Shown here: piece after piece, positions 33,711-41,983 of the stretch | Layout: each line of letters starts with the position of its first letter | Position numbering within the stretch: position 1 is the first letter of the stretch | Assembly (NCBI RefSeq): GCF_014638275.1 | Contig: NZ_BMFJ01000001.1 | Coordinates: 806,001-870,000 of the forward strand | Origin: Primorskyibacter flagellatus | GTDB lineage: Bacteria; Pseudomonadota; Alphaproteobacteria; Rhodobacterales; Rhodobacteraceae | Length of the DNA: 64,000 nucleotides | Direction of reading: 5' to 3' | Program-made: the position numbers and the translations under genes | The notes under the pieces: model-generated | What the model was told of the DNA's origin: nothing | The model's database searches: none | Seen by the model: the letters and a program-made list of their open reading frames with translations, nothing else

Positions 33711-33726
33711 TTGACCGATTGGTCAA
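33711..33726. promoter_or_regulatory. RutR-box-like operator before the amidohydrolase
   Basis: TTGACCGATTGGTCAA matches TTGACCAnnTGGTCAA at 13 of 14 defined positions (the A is a G). It lies 22 bases upstream of the amidohydrolase ATG and could overlap its promoter, giving repression relieved by pyrimidines. Confidence 0.65.
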
Positions 33727-33747
33727 AATGTCGGCAATGCGGGGACG

Positions 33748-35001
33748 ATGATGGCTGCACCGGGCGAGAACCTCAGAATCAACGGCGACCGGCTCTGGGA
33801 CAGCCTGATGGAGATGGCGAAGATCGGCCCCGGCGTCGCGGGCGGCAACAACCGCCAGACCCTGACCGACGAGGATGCCGAGGGTCGCGCGCTGTTTCAG
33901 GGCTGGTGCGAGGCGGCGGGCTGCGAGATGGGGCTCGATTCCATGGGCAACATGTTCGCGACGCGCCCCGGCACCGATCCGGACGCGCTGCCGGTCTATG
34001 TCGGCTCGCATCTCGACACGCAGCCGACCGGGGGCAAGTACGACGGAGTGCTTGGCGTTCTCGGCGGGCTGGAGGTGGTGCGGACGCTCAACGATCTGGA
34101 CGTGAAGACAAAGCATCCGATCGTCGTGACCAACTGGACGAACGAGGAGGGGACACGCTACGCCCCGGCCATGCTCTCCTCCGGTGTGTTCGCCGGGGTG
34201 CATGAGGAGGACTGGGCCAAGGCGCGTGTCGACGCCAAGGGCAAGGCCTTCGGGGACGAGCTGAAGCGGATCGGCTGGGAAGGGGACGAACCTGTCGGCC
34301 AGCGGAAGATGCACGCCTTCTTTGAACTGCATATCGAACAGGGCCCGATCCTGGAGGCCGAGGGCAAGGACATCGGCATCGTCACCCACGGACAGGGGCT
34401 CTGGTGGCTGGAGGTCACGCTGACCGGCAAGGACGCGCATACCGGGTCGACACCGATGGCGATGCGGGTGAACGCGGGGCTGGGCATGGCGCGGATCACA
34501 GAACTGGTTCACCGGATTGCGATGGAGAACCAGCCCGACGCGGTCGGGGCCATCGGCCAGGCGAATGTCTATCCGAATTCGCGCAACGTGATCCCCGGCA
34601 AGGCTGTGTTCACGGTGGATTTCCGGTCCCCGGATCAGGCGAAGCTGGACGGGATGCGCGACCGGCTGGAGGCGGAGGCGCCGAAGATCGCCGAGGAGTT
34701 GGGGCTCGGGATTTCCATCGAGGCGGTTGGTCATTTCGATCCGGTCACCTTCGACGACGGTTGCGTCGGCGCGCTGCGCTCGGCCGCCGAACGCCTGGGC
34801 TATTCGCATCGCGACATCATCTCGGGCGCGGGGCATGATGCCTGCTGGATCAACCGTGTCGCGCCGACGGCCATGGTTATGTGTCCCTGCGTGGACGGGC
34901 TGAGCCATAACGAGGCTGAGGAGATCAGCAAGGACTGGGCCTCGGCGGGGGCCGATGTGCTGCTGCATGCGGTGGTCGAGACGGCTGTCGTCGTCGATTA
35001 A
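33748..35001 (+). CDS. M20-type amidohydrolase, likely beta-ureidopropionase
   Basis: Probably hydrolyses N-carbamoyl-beta-alanine to beta-alanine, CO2 and ammonia, the last step of reductive pyrimidine degradation. The 417-residue Zn-dependent enzyme has metal-binding motifs GSHLDTQPTGGKYDGVLG and TNWTNEEGTRY, HIEQGP, and the C-terminal ISGAGHDACW. The hydantoinase/carbamoylase family also includes N-carbamoyl-L-amino acid and allantoate hydrolases. The choice here rests on the adjoining dihydropyrimidinase and preTA. The ATG at 33748 is followed by a second ATG codon. Confidence 0.88.
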   Translation: MMAAPGENLRINGDRLWDSLMEMAKIGPGVAGGNNRQTLTDEDAEGRALFQGWCEAAGCEMGLDSMGNMFATRPGTDPDALPVYVGSHLDTQPTGGKYDGVLGVLGGLEVVRTLNDLDVKTKHPIVVTNWTNEEGTRYAPAMLSSGVFAGVHEEDWAKARVDAKGKAFGDELKRIGWEGDEPVGQRKMHAFFELHIEQGPILEAEGKDIGIVTHGQGLWWLEVTLTGKDAHTGSTPMAMRVNAGLGMARITELVHRIAMENQPDAVGAIGQANVYPNSRNVIPGKAVFTVDFRSPDQAKLDGMRDRLEAEAPKIAEELGLGISIEAVGHFDPVTFDDGCVGALRSAAERLGYSHRDIISGAGHDACWINRVAPTAMVMCPCVDGLSHNEAEEISKDWASAGADVLLHAVVETAVVVD

Positions 35002-35030
35002 TAATAACGCCGGGGGCGCTGCCCCCGGAG

Positions 35031-35060
35031 CCCCCGGGATATTTGGGAAACCAAAGAGGG
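35031..35060 (+). repeat. GATATTT-type repeat (CCAAAGA variant)
   Basis: CCCCCGGGATATTTGGGAAA then CCAAAGAGGG, between the amidohydrolase and dihydropyrimidinase genes. It lies inside an apparent operon, so it does not mark a transcription-unit boundary here. Confidence 0.6.
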
Positions 35061-35081
35061 GCATGCCGAGGGAGAACGGAC

Positions 35082-36542
35082 ATGAGCAAGGTCATCAAGG
35101 GCGGCACCGTCGTCACCGCCGACCGTCAGGTGAAGGCCGATGTGCTGATCGAGGGCGAGACCATCGTCGAGATCGGCGAAAACCTGAAGGGCGACGAGGT
35201 GATCGACGCCTCGGAGGCCTATGTGATCCCCGGCGGGATCGACCCGCATACGCATCTGGAAATGCCCTTCATGGGCACCACGGCGGCCGAGACCTTCGAG
35301 ACCGGGACCTGGGCGGCGGCGACGGGCGGAACCACGATGGTCATCGATTTCTGCCTGCCGGGCGAGGACGGGTCGATCAAGAATGCGATCCAGGAATGGC
35401 ACCGCAAGTCCGCGCCGCAGATCTGTTCGGACATCGGCTATCACATGGCGATCACCGGATGGAACGAGCAGGTGTTTTCAGAGATGAAGGATGCCGTCGA
35501 TGCGGGCGTGAACTCCTTCAAGCATTTCATGGCCTACAAGGGCGCGCTGATGGTGGAGGACGACGAGATGTTCGCGTCGTTCTCGCGCTGCAAGGAACTC
35601 GGCGCGCTGCCGATGGTGCATGCGGAGAACGGCGATCTGGTCGACCTGATGCAGAAGAAGTTCCTGGCCGAGGGCAAGACCGGGCCGGAATGGCACGCGC
35701 GCTCCCGCCCGCCGGAGTTCGAGGGCGAGGCGGCGAACCGGGCGATCACCATCGCGGATGCGGCCGGGGTGCCGCTCTACATCGTTCACGTGTCCTGCGA
35801 GCAGGCGCACGAGGCGATCCGGCGCGCGCGCCAGAAGGGGATGCGCGTCTATGGGGAACCGCTGGCGCAGTTCCTGACGCTGGATGATGACGAATACCTC
35901 TCCGAGGACTGGCTGCATTCGGCGCGCCGCGTGATGTCGCCGCCGTTCCGGGGCAAGGAACATCAGGACGGGTTGTGGGCCGGTCTCCAGTCGGGCTCCT
36001 TGCAGGTGGTGGCGACGGACCATGCGGCGTTCAATTCGGACCAGAAGAAGATGGGCGTCGGGGACTTCACCAAGATCCCGAACGGCACCAACGGGCTTGA
36101 GGAGCGGCTGGCCGTGCTCTGGACCCGCGGGGTTGAGACGGGCCGCCTGACGCCCGAGGAATTCGTCGCTGTGACCTCGACCAATATCGCGAAGATCCTG
36201 AACATGTATCCCCAGAAGGGGGCCATCGTGCCCGGTGCGGATGCGGATATCGTGGTCTGGGATCCGTCGATCAAGAAGACGATTTCGGCGTCCAATCACC
36301 ATTCGATCCTGGATTACAACGTGTTCGAGGGGTTCGAGGTCACCGCGCAGCCGCGTTACACGCTGAGCCGGGGCGAGGTGATCTGGGCCTGGGGGCAGAA
36401 CTCGCAGCCGCAGCCGGGCCGCGGGCGGTTCGTGCCGAGAAAACCGTTCGCTTCGGCGCACAAGGCGCTGAGCAAGTGGAAGGAGCTCAATTCGCCGCGC
36501 TCGGTGAAACGGGATCCGATGAACATCCCGGCGGGGATCTGA
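35082..36542 (+). CDS. hydA: Dihydropyrimidinase (D-hydantoinase)
   Basis: Opens dihydrouracil and dihydrothymine to the N-carbamoyl-beta-amino acids. The 486-residue amidohydrolase-superfamily enzyme has metal ligands H56 and H58 in IDPHTHLEMPF, the carboxylated Lys K153 in FKHFMAYKG, later His in VHVSCEQAHE, and Asp in ATDHAAF. The length and the C-terminal GFEVTAQPRYTLSRG fit bacterial dihydropyrimidinases. The ATG at 35082 has GAGGGAGAACG upstream, excluding an earlier in-frame start at 35043. It is 80 bases downstream of the amidohydrolase and directly precedes the ABC genes. Confidence 0.95.
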   Translation: MSKVIKGGTVVTADRQVKADVLIEGETIVEIGENLKGDEVIDASEAYVIPGGIDPHTHLEMPFMGTTAAETFETGTWAAATGGTTMVIDFCLPGEDGSIKNAIQEWHRKSAPQICSDIGYHMAITGWNEQVFSEMKDAVDAGVNSFKHFMAYKGALMVEDDEMFASFSRCKELGALPMVHAENGDLVDLMQKKFLAEGKTGPEWHARSRPPEFEGEAANRAITIADAAGVPLYIVHVSCEQAHEAIRRARQKGMRVYGEPLAQFLTLDDDEYLSEDWLHSARRVMSPPFRGKEHQDGLWAGLQSGSLQVVATDHAAFNSDQKKMGVGDFTKIPNGTNGLEERLAVLWTRGVETGRLTPEEFVAVTSTNIAKILNMYPQKGAIVPGADADIVVWDPSIKKTISASNHHSILDYNVFEGFEVTAQPRYTLSRGEVIWAWGQNSQPQPGRGRFVPRKPFASAHKALSKWKELNSPRSVKRDPMNIPAGI

Positions 36543-37325
36543 GTGTCTGCCGCTCCCGTTATTTCGGCCAGTTCGCTCGACCTGACCTTTCAGACCAACG
36601 ACGGTCCGGTGCACGCGCTGAAGGGTGTGGACCTGGATATCGGGAAAGGCGAATTCGTCAGCTTCATCGGTCCGTCGGGCTGCGGCAAGACGACGTTCCT
36701 CAGGTGCATCGCGGCGCTGGAGGAGCCGACGGGCGGCACCCTGACCGTCAATGGCATGACGCCGGAGGAGGCGCGGAAGGCGCGGGCCTACGGCTATGTG
36801 TTCCAGGCTGCGGGGCTCTATCCGTGGCGGACCATCGCGGGGAACGTCAGGCTGCCGCTCGAGATCATGGGGTTTTCCAGGGCGGATCAGAAGGCGCGGG
36901 CCGAGAAGGTGCTGGACCTGGTCGACCTCGCCGGGTTCGGCGGCAAGTTTCCCTGGCAACTGTCGGGGGGGATGCAGCAGCGTGCCTCCATCGCGCGGGC
37001 GCTGGCCTTCGACGCGGATATCCTGCTGATGGACGAACCCTTCGGCGCGCTGGACGAGATCGTGCGCGACCACCTGAACGAGGAACTGCTGAAGCTCTGG
37101 GCGCGGACGGGGAAGACCATCGGCTTCGTAACCCATTCGATCCCAGAGGCGGTTTACCTGTCGACCCGCATCGTGGTGATGAGCCCGCGTCCGGGACGGA
37201 TCACCGATGTCATTGAAAGTCCGCTGCCGAAGGAACGCCCGCTCGACATCCGCGACACGCCGGAGTTCCTCGAGGTGGCGCACAGGGTGCGTGAGGGGCT
37301 CAGGGCCGGGCATGCCTATGACTGA
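36543..37325 (+). CDS. ABC transporter ATP-binding protein (SsuB/ThiZ-like)
   Basis: A 260-residue nucleotide-binding subunit with Walker A GPSGCGKT at 43-50, Q-loop in YVFQAAGLYPWRT, signature LSGGMQQRASIARAL and Walker B ILLMDEPFGALDE. It belongs to the nitrate/sulfonate/THI5-precursor group. GTG start at 36543, 0 bases after the dihydropyrimidinase stop. The neighbours suggest import of a pyrimidine-related compound, but the substrate is inferred. Confidence 0.92.
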   Translation: MSAAPVISASSLDLTFQTNDGPVHALKGVDLDIGKGEFVSFIGPSGCGKTTFLRCIAALEEPTGGTLTVNGMTPEEARKARAYGYVFQAAGLYPWRTIAGNVRLPLEIMGFSRADQKARAEKVLDLVDLAGFGGKFPWQLSGGMQQRASIARALAFDADILLMDEPFGALDEIVRDHLNEELLKLWARTGKTIGFVTHSIPEAVYLSTRIVVMSPRPGRITDVIESPLPKERPLDIRDTPEFLEVAHRVREGLRAGHAYD

Positions 37326-37331
37326 TCCCTG

Positions 37332-37409
37332 CTTCATCTTGCCCCAAATACTCAGAACGGCGCGACGGCGGCCGGCGGCGGGCCGTGAGTATTTCTGGCA
37401 AGATGAAGC
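37332..37409. repeat. Inverted pair of GATATTT-type repeats (AAGATGAAG variant) inside an operon
   Basis: CTTCATCTTGCCCCAAATAC (37332) faces GTGAGTATTTCTGGCAAGAT (37385) with about 35 bases of G/C-rich loop (palindromic GGCGGCCGGCGGCGGGCC-like). Transcribed, it makes one long hairpin between the ATPase and first permease genes. Confidence 0.6.
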
Positions 37410-37423
37410 GGAAGGCGCGCGCG

Positions 37424-38341
37424 ATGCGTAGCCTCGGTCCGGTTCTGGTCGTGGTCGCGGCGATTGTCGCGCTCTGGTATGCCGCCTGCGTGCCGATGAA
37501 CATCCACACGGCGGTGACGGATGCGGAGCGGGCCGGGGTCGCAGTGTCGCCCGATGGCGCGGCGGTCCGGCGGGATATCGGCGCGCTGCGGCTGGCGCTT
37601 GGCAACACCCATGTCTGGGGCGACACCTTCGCGCAGGAGAAGCCGCGGCTGCCCGCGCCGCATCAGGTGGCGGCGGAGTTGTGGGATACGGTGGCGATGA
37701 AGAAGGTGAGCTCCAAGCGGAGCCTCGTCTATCACGGCTGGATCACCCTGTCGGCGACTTTGGTCGGCTTTGCCATCGGAACGGTGGCTGGGGTGCTTCT
37801 CGCGGTCGGCATCGTGCATTCCCGTGCCATGGACATGAGCGTGATGCCCTGGGCCATCGCGAGCCAGACGATCCCGATCCTCGCCATCGCGCCGATGATC
37901 ATCGTGGTGCTGAATTCGGTCGGTGTGCAGGGGCTGGTTCCGAAGGCGATCATCTCGGCCTATCTGTCGTTCTTTCCGGTGGTGGTCGGGATGGTGAAGG
38001 GGCTGCGCTCTCCGTCGCCGATGGACCTGGATCTCATGCGGACCTGGAGCGCGAGCCGGGGGCAGACCTTCCGGAAGCTGCGGCTGCCGGCTTCGGTGCC
38101 GTATCTCTTCGCCTCGCTCAAGATCGGGATAGCGGCGTCGCTGGTCGGAGCGATTGTCGGTGAACTGCCGACGGGGGCGGTGCGCGGCCTTGGTGCGCGG
38201 CTGCTGACGGGGAGCTATTACGGCCAGACCATCCAGATCTGGTCGGCGCTGTTCGCGACGGCGATCCTCGCGGCGGGGCTGGTGGCGCTGATTTCGGCGC
38301 TGGAAAGGGCGACGCTGGCCCGCATGGGGGTAGGGCGGTGA
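37424..38341 (+). CDS. ABC transporter permease with large extracytoplasmic insert
   Basis: A 305-residue inner-membrane protein. TM1 spans about residues 4-25. A hydrophilic loop of about 75 residues follows (residues 26-100), predicted periplasmic and longer than usual for this family, and then five further helices. The EAA-loop equivalent is MRTWSASRGQTFRKLRLPASVPY. ATG at 37424 with GGAAGG upstream; earlier in-frame starts at 37385 and 37403 have no ribosome binding site and would include the repeat. Works with the second permease, ATPase and binding protein. Confidence 0.88.
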   Translation: MRSLGPVLVVVAAIVALWYAACVPMNIHTAVTDAERAGVAVSPDGAAVRRDIGALRLALGNTHVWGDTFAQEKPRLPAPHQVAAELWDTVAMKKVSSKRSLVYHGWITLSATLVGFAIGTVAGVLLAVGIVHSRAMDMSVMPWAIASQTIPILAIAPMIIVVLNSVGVQGLVPKAIISAYLSFFPVVVGMVKGLRSPSPMDLDLMRTWSASRGQTFRKLRLPASVPYLFASLKIGIAASLVGAIVGELPTGAVRGLGARLLTGSYYGQTIQIWSALFATAILAAGLVALISALERATLARMGVGR

Positions 38342-39189
38342 GCCTGTTTTTGGTCCTGTTCGCGCTGCTGCTATGGGCGCTGGCCTGGTGGGTCAACGTA
38401 CGGATCGCCAACGGTCCGGCGGCGGGGACGCGGGCGGCGCGGCTTGGCGTGCCGGCGATCTTCGGGCTGACGCTGCTGGTCATGTGGGAACTGGTGGTGC
38501 GCGGTCTTGGCGTGCCGCTGGTCATCCTGCCGCCGCCCTCGCTGATCGCGGAGCGGTTCGCGGGAAGCCTGCCGATCCTCTGGGCGGATTTCATGCAGAC
38601 GGTCGTGAAGGGCGCGCTGTCGGGCTATGCGATCGGGTGTCTGGCCGCCTTCGGCACGGCGATCCTGGTCGACCGGAGCGATTTCCTGCGGCGCGGGCTG
38701 ATGCCGGTCGGGTCCTTCGTCGCCGCGCTGCCGATCGTGGGCACCGCGCCGATCCTCGTCATGTGGTACGGGTTCGACTGGCAGAGCAAGGCGGCGGTGG
38801 TCGTGGTCATGGTTTTCTTCCCGATGCTGGTGAACATCACCGCCGGGCTGCAGGAGACATCCGCGATGCAGCGCGACCAGATGAAGACCTGGGCGGCAAG
38901 CTACTGGCAGGGCTTCTGGAAACTGCGGCTGCCGGCGGCCATGCCGTTCATCTTCAACGGGCTTAAAATTTCATCGACGCTGGCGCTTATCGGGGCGATC
39001 GTGGCCGAATTCTTCGGCTCGCCGATTGTCGGGATGGGTTTCCGCATATCAACATCCGTGGGACAGCTGGCGCTGGACATGGTCTGGGCGGAAATCGCCG
39101 TGGCCGCCATCGCCGGGTCTGCCTTCTACGGTGTCGTGGCCTTCATTGAGCGAAAGGTCACGTTCTGGCACCCCTCTCAGAGAGGGTAA
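38338..39189 (+). CDS. ABC transporter permease (SsuC/ThiX-like)
   Basis: A 283-residue inner-membrane protein with six hydrophobic helices. The EAA loop is MKTWAASYWQGFWKLRLPAAMPFIFNGLK near residue 180-210. GTG start overlapping the previous permease stop by 4 bases. Likely forms a heterodimeric channel with it. Confidence 0.9.
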   Translation: MSLFLVLFALLLWALAWWVNVRIANGPAAGTRAARLGVPAIFGLTLLVMWELVVRGLGVPLVILPPPSLIAERFAGSLPILWADFMQTVVKGALSGYAIGCLAAFGTAILVDRSDFLRRGLMPVGSFVAALPIVGTAPILVMWYGFDWQSKAAVVVVMVFFPMLVNITAGLQETSAMQRDQMKTWAASYWQGFWKLRLPAAMPFIFNGLKISSTLALIGAIVAEFFGSPIVGMGFRISTSVGQLALDMVWAEIAVAAIAGSAFYGVVAFIERKVTFWHPSQRG

Positions 39190-39204
39190 TAACAGGGAGT
39201 CTTC

Positions 39205-40197
39205 ATGATGAAACAGCTACTTACAGGTGCGGCCCTCGCGGCTTTCGCCCTGACCGCCCCGGCGGCGCAGGCAGCGGACGAGGTCAAGCTTCAGCTTCAG
39301 TGGGTCACGCAGGCGCAGTTCGCCGGGTACTACGTGGCGCTGGAGAAGGGCTACTACGAGGAAGAGGGGCTGGACGTCACCATCCTGCCGGGCGGTCCGG
39401 ACATCGCGCCGCCGCAGGTGCTGGCGGGCGGCGGGGCGGATGCCATGCTGAACTGGATGCCCTCGGCGCTGGCGGCGCGGGAAAAGGGCCTGCCGGTGGT
39501 GAACATCGCGCAGCCGTTCAAATCCTCGGGCCTGATGCTGACCTGCTGGAAGGACACCGGCATCACCGGGCCGCAGGACTTCAAGGGCAAGACCATCGGT
39601 GTCTGGTTCTTCGGCAATGAATACCCGTTCCTGTCCTGGATGAGCCAGGAGGGCATTTCGACGGAGGGCGGCGCGGATGGCGTCACGGTGCTCAAGCAGG
39701 GGTTCAACGTCGATCCGCTGATCCAGCGGCAGGCGGATTGCATTTCGACCATGACCTACAACGAATACGGTCAGGTGCTGGATGCGGGCGTCTCCGAGGA
39801 TGAGCTTGTGACCTTCAAGTACGAGGACATGGGTGTCGCCACGCTGGAGGACGGGATCTACGTGCTGGAAGAGAACCTGGCCGATCCCGCCTTCAAGGAG
39901 AAGATGGTGAAGTTCGTGCGCGCCTCAATGAAGGGGTGGAAATACGCCGAGGAGAACCCGGACGAAGCGGCGGAAATCGTGCTGGAGAACGACGAGACCG
40001 GCGCGCAGACCGAAGCGCATCAGAAGCGGATGATGGGCGAGATCGCCAAGCTGACCGCCGGATCCGACGGGTCGCTGGACGAGGCCGATTTCCAGCGCAC
40101 CGTGGACACGCTGCTGGCGGGCGGGTCGGACCCGGTGATCTCCAAGCAGCCCGAGGGCGCCTGGACGCATGAGATCACGGATGCGGCGCTGAAGTGA
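39205..40197 (+). CDS. ABC transporter substrate-binding protein (NMT1/THI5-like)
   Basis: A 330-residue periplasmic protein. The signal peptide MMKQLLTGAALAAFALTAPAAQA is followed by the NMT1/THI5 pattern VKLQLQWVTQAQFAGYYVALEKGYYEEEGLDVTILPGGP and NWMPSALAAREKGLPVVNIAQPF. Family members bind pyrimidine-like compounds, including thiamine precursors. Location at the end of the dihydropyrimidinase-ABC operon suggests a pyrimidine or hydantoin-type ligand. A terminator at 40268 closes the unit. Confidence 0.9.
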   Translation: MMKQLLTGAALAAFALTAPAAQAADEVKLQLQWVTQAQFAGYYVALEKGYYEEEGLDVTILPGGPDIAPPQVLAGGGADAMLNWMPSALAAREKGLPVVNIAQPFKSSGLMLTCWKDTGITGPQDFKGKTIGVWFFGNEYPFLSWMSQEGISTEGGADGVTVLKQGFNVDPLIQRQADCISTMTYNEYGQVLDAGVSEDELVTFKYEDMGVATLEDGIYVLEENLADPAFKEKMVKFVRASMKGWKYAEENPDEAAEIVLENDETGAQTEAHQKRMMGEIAKLTAGSDGSLDEADFQRTVDTLLAGGSDPVISKQPEGAWTHEITDAALK

Positions 40198-40232
40198 TCC
40201 CGTCCCGGCCGGGTGCGGGCCTTTGGCCCGTG

Positions 40233-40266
40233 CCTCCGGCGGGGATATTTTTTGCAAGATGAAGGG
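40233..40266 (+). repeat. GATATTT-type repeat (AAGATGAAG variant)
   Basis: GCCTCCGGCGGGGATATTTT followed by TTGCAAGATGAAG. Nearly identical over 33 bases to the copy at 43641-43674. Confidence 0.7.
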
Positions 40267-40267
40267 G

Positions 40268-40299
40268 CGGCGGTCCGGTCCGGGCCGCCGTTTCGTTTT
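40268..40299 (+). terminator. Probable terminator of the pyrimidine ABC operon
   Basis: CGGCGG (40268-40273) pairs with CCGCCG (40285-40290), extended by three weaker pairs, followed by TTTCGTTTT. It lies 71 bases after the binding-protein stop and directly after the repeat. Confidence 0.6.
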
Positions 40300-40316
40300 G
40301 GGGAACGGATTTGTCG

Positions 40317-40326
40317 TGATAAATTT
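40317..40326. promoter_or_regulatory. Candidate operator half-site before the GntR gene
   Basis: TGATAAATTT is the reverse complement of AAATTTATCA, the half-site seen twice near 41911-41953. It lies 61 bases before the regulator start and would permit autoregulation. Confidence 0.4.
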
Positions 40327-40386
40327 CTGGTCTCGCGACGCGGGGCCGGGGTAGTCAGGACGGACGGAACGGAAGGCAGGCAGGAT

Positions 40387-41136
40387 TTGGACGGGTCTGA
40401 ACGACAGAAGCAGTCGCGCCCGGTCGAGGTGGCGGAGGCGATCAAGGACTGGGTCGTCTCCCAGGGGCTGCGCGGCGGCGACCGGCTGCCCGGCGAGGCG
40501 GAGATGATGGAGCGGTTCGGCCGGTCCAAGGGCACCATCCGCGAGGCGATGCGCGTGCTGGAAGCGCAGGGACTGGTCAAGACCCGTACCGGACCGGGGG
40601 GCGGCAGTTTCGTGCATGAGGTGTCCGAACTGCGCGCGCGGGCTCTTTTGGGGAACTACTTCTATTTCCGCGATCTGACCCTGCAGGACATCTACCAGAT
40701 GCGGCGGCTGCTGGAGCCGGAGCTGGCGGCCTCGCTCGCCGGGAAGCTCAGCGAGGAGCAGCTCGCGGCGCTGGAGGAGGTGATCGACCACTACCGGCAT
40801 CCCTCGACCAGCGTCGAGGAGGAGCGGGATCAGCATGTGGAATCGCTGAGGTTCCACGCGACGCTGGCGGGTTATGCGGGAAACGAGCTGCTTGGGTTTC
40901 TCATCGGATTCATGGCGCAGATCCTGACGGAGATGACGGTGTACCGGCGGCTTTACGAACTGCCGAACGTGGAACTCTGGTCGAAGGGCCGCGCCTACCA
41001 GCTGCAACTGGTGGAGGCGCTGCGTGAGGGCGATCCGGACCGCGCGCGGCTGATCATGGCCGATCACATGGCCACCGCGCAGGCGCTGATGGAGGCGCAG
41101 GAGGCGGTGGTCGTAAAGGGCTTCATGCCGACCTGA
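40387..41136 (+). CDS. GntR family regulator with FCD domain
   Basis: A 249-residue regulator. The N-terminal winged helix (PVEVAEAIKDWVVSQGLRGGDRLPGEAEMMERFGRSKGTIREAMRVLEAQGLVKT) has the GntR signature. The C-terminal FCD domain (about 90-245: YQMRRLLEPELAASLAGKL, HVESLRFHATLAGYAGN, VEALREGDPDRARLIMADHM) contains the expected metal-coordinating Asp/His positions. The TTG at 40387 was chosen because GGAAGG and AGGA precede it and no ATG or GTG lies near. Together with the half-sites it probably regulates the downstream peptide-type transporter. It could also act on the pyrimidine operon behind it. Confidence 0.85.
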   Translation: MDGSERQKQSRPVEVAEAIKDWVVSQGLRGGDRLPGEAEMMERFGRSKGTIREAMRVLEAQGLVKTRTGPGGGSFVHEVSELRARALLGNYFYFRDLTLQDIYQMRRLLEPELAASLAGKLSEEQLAALEEVIDHYRHPSTSVEEERDQHVESLRFHATLAGYAGNELLGFLIGFMAQILTEMTVYRRLYELPNVELWSKGRAYQLQLVEALREGDPDRARLIMADHMATAQALMEAQEAVVVKGFMPT

Positions 41137-41142
41137 GGCGGG

Positions 41143-41880
41143 TCAGTCTGTTTCCACGAAGGGGGCAGGGGTGTCGTCCTCCGGATCGGCGGGGACGCTG
41201 AGCCTGGCGATGTCCTCGGGCGTGGGAGCACGGTCCGGGGTGGCCTTGGTGGGCACAAGGCGCAGCCATTCGGCATAGGCCCCGGTGGTGGCGCGTGCGT
41301 GCAGTGCGGTCAGGTCGGCAAGCGGGGTTTCCGACCAGTCGATGCGCAGGGTCAGGGGCGGCGCGTCCGGTCCGATCACCAGCAGCGCTGCGGACATCAG
41401 CCCGCGGGAATCGCTGCCCGCCGCGTCGCCGGCCCGGAGCGCGGCGAGGATGCGCTGGTCGAAAGGCGCATCGGAGGTGGCGAAGGCGTCAAGGATGGCG
41501 TCGAGCACTGCCTCGCCGGCAAGCATGTTGCCCGAGACGATGACCCGGTCGCCCGCGCGGTGGCCGCAGGCGGGGACGCTTTCACTGCCGGTGAAGGCGG
41601 CGGTGCTGCCCTTCGGATCGATGGCCGCAAGCTGGCGGTAGGCGCGACCCGCGTCAGGGGCGGTGGTGGTGGTGACGGCCTCCTCTGCGCTCATGCCTTC
41701 TCGCATGCGCGCCAGTACGCCTTCGCCCCAGACCGTGGAGGGCGAGGTGCCCTGGCTGGCCGAGAGGCCGGAGGCGAGATCGCCGCGCAGGACCCAGCCC
41801 CCGACGCATAACGAGCCCGTCGCGGCGCCTGCGCCGAATCTGCCTGTTTCCGCGTCATATGCGAGGAGGGAAAAGGTCAT
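41143..41880 (-). CDS. DUF1028 domain protein (Ntn-hydrolase-like)
   Basis: A 245-residue protein with the DUF1028 start MTFSLLAYDAETGRFGAGAATGSLCVGGWVLRG, then ASQGTSPSTVWGEGVLARMREGMSAEEAV and GHRAGDRVIVSGNMLAG. The family is of the Ntn-hydrolase type and is often near peptide transporters, but no reaction is established. ATG at 41880 with GGGAGA upstream. Divergent from the substrate-binding protein gene, with palindromic sites between. Confidence 0.87.
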   Translation of the reverse strand: MTFSLLAYDAETGRFGAGAATGSLCVGGWVLRGDLASGLSASQGTSPSTVWGEGVLARMREGMSAEEAVTTTTAPDAGRAYRQLAAIDPKGSTAAFTGSESVPACGHRAGDRVIVSGNMLAGEAVLDAILDAFATSDAPFDQRILAALRAGDAAGSDSRGLMSAALLVIGPDAPPLTLRIDWSETPLADLTALHARATTGAYAEWLRLVPTKATPDRAPTPEDIARLSVPADPEDDTPAPFVETD

Positions 41881-41911
41881 GCGGGGTCTCCCTTGAAATT
41901 GTCCTCTTGAA

Positions 41912-41953
41912 TTTATCATGAGAATTTGCCTGACTTCAATTTATCATGATCAA
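41912..41953. promoter_or_regulatory. Pair of TTTATCATGA sites, candidate GntR/FCD operators
   Basis: TTTATCATGA at 41912-41921 and the near-palindrome TTTATCATGATCAA at 41940-41953 (one mismatched pair) lie 28 bases apart in the divergent region between the DUF1028 gene and the binding-protein gene. Their half-site also occurs before the GntR gene (40317). A shared regulator is inferred. Confidence 0.55.
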
Positions 41954-41983
41954 TAAACATAGCCTGCAACAGGGAGAGGCTTC

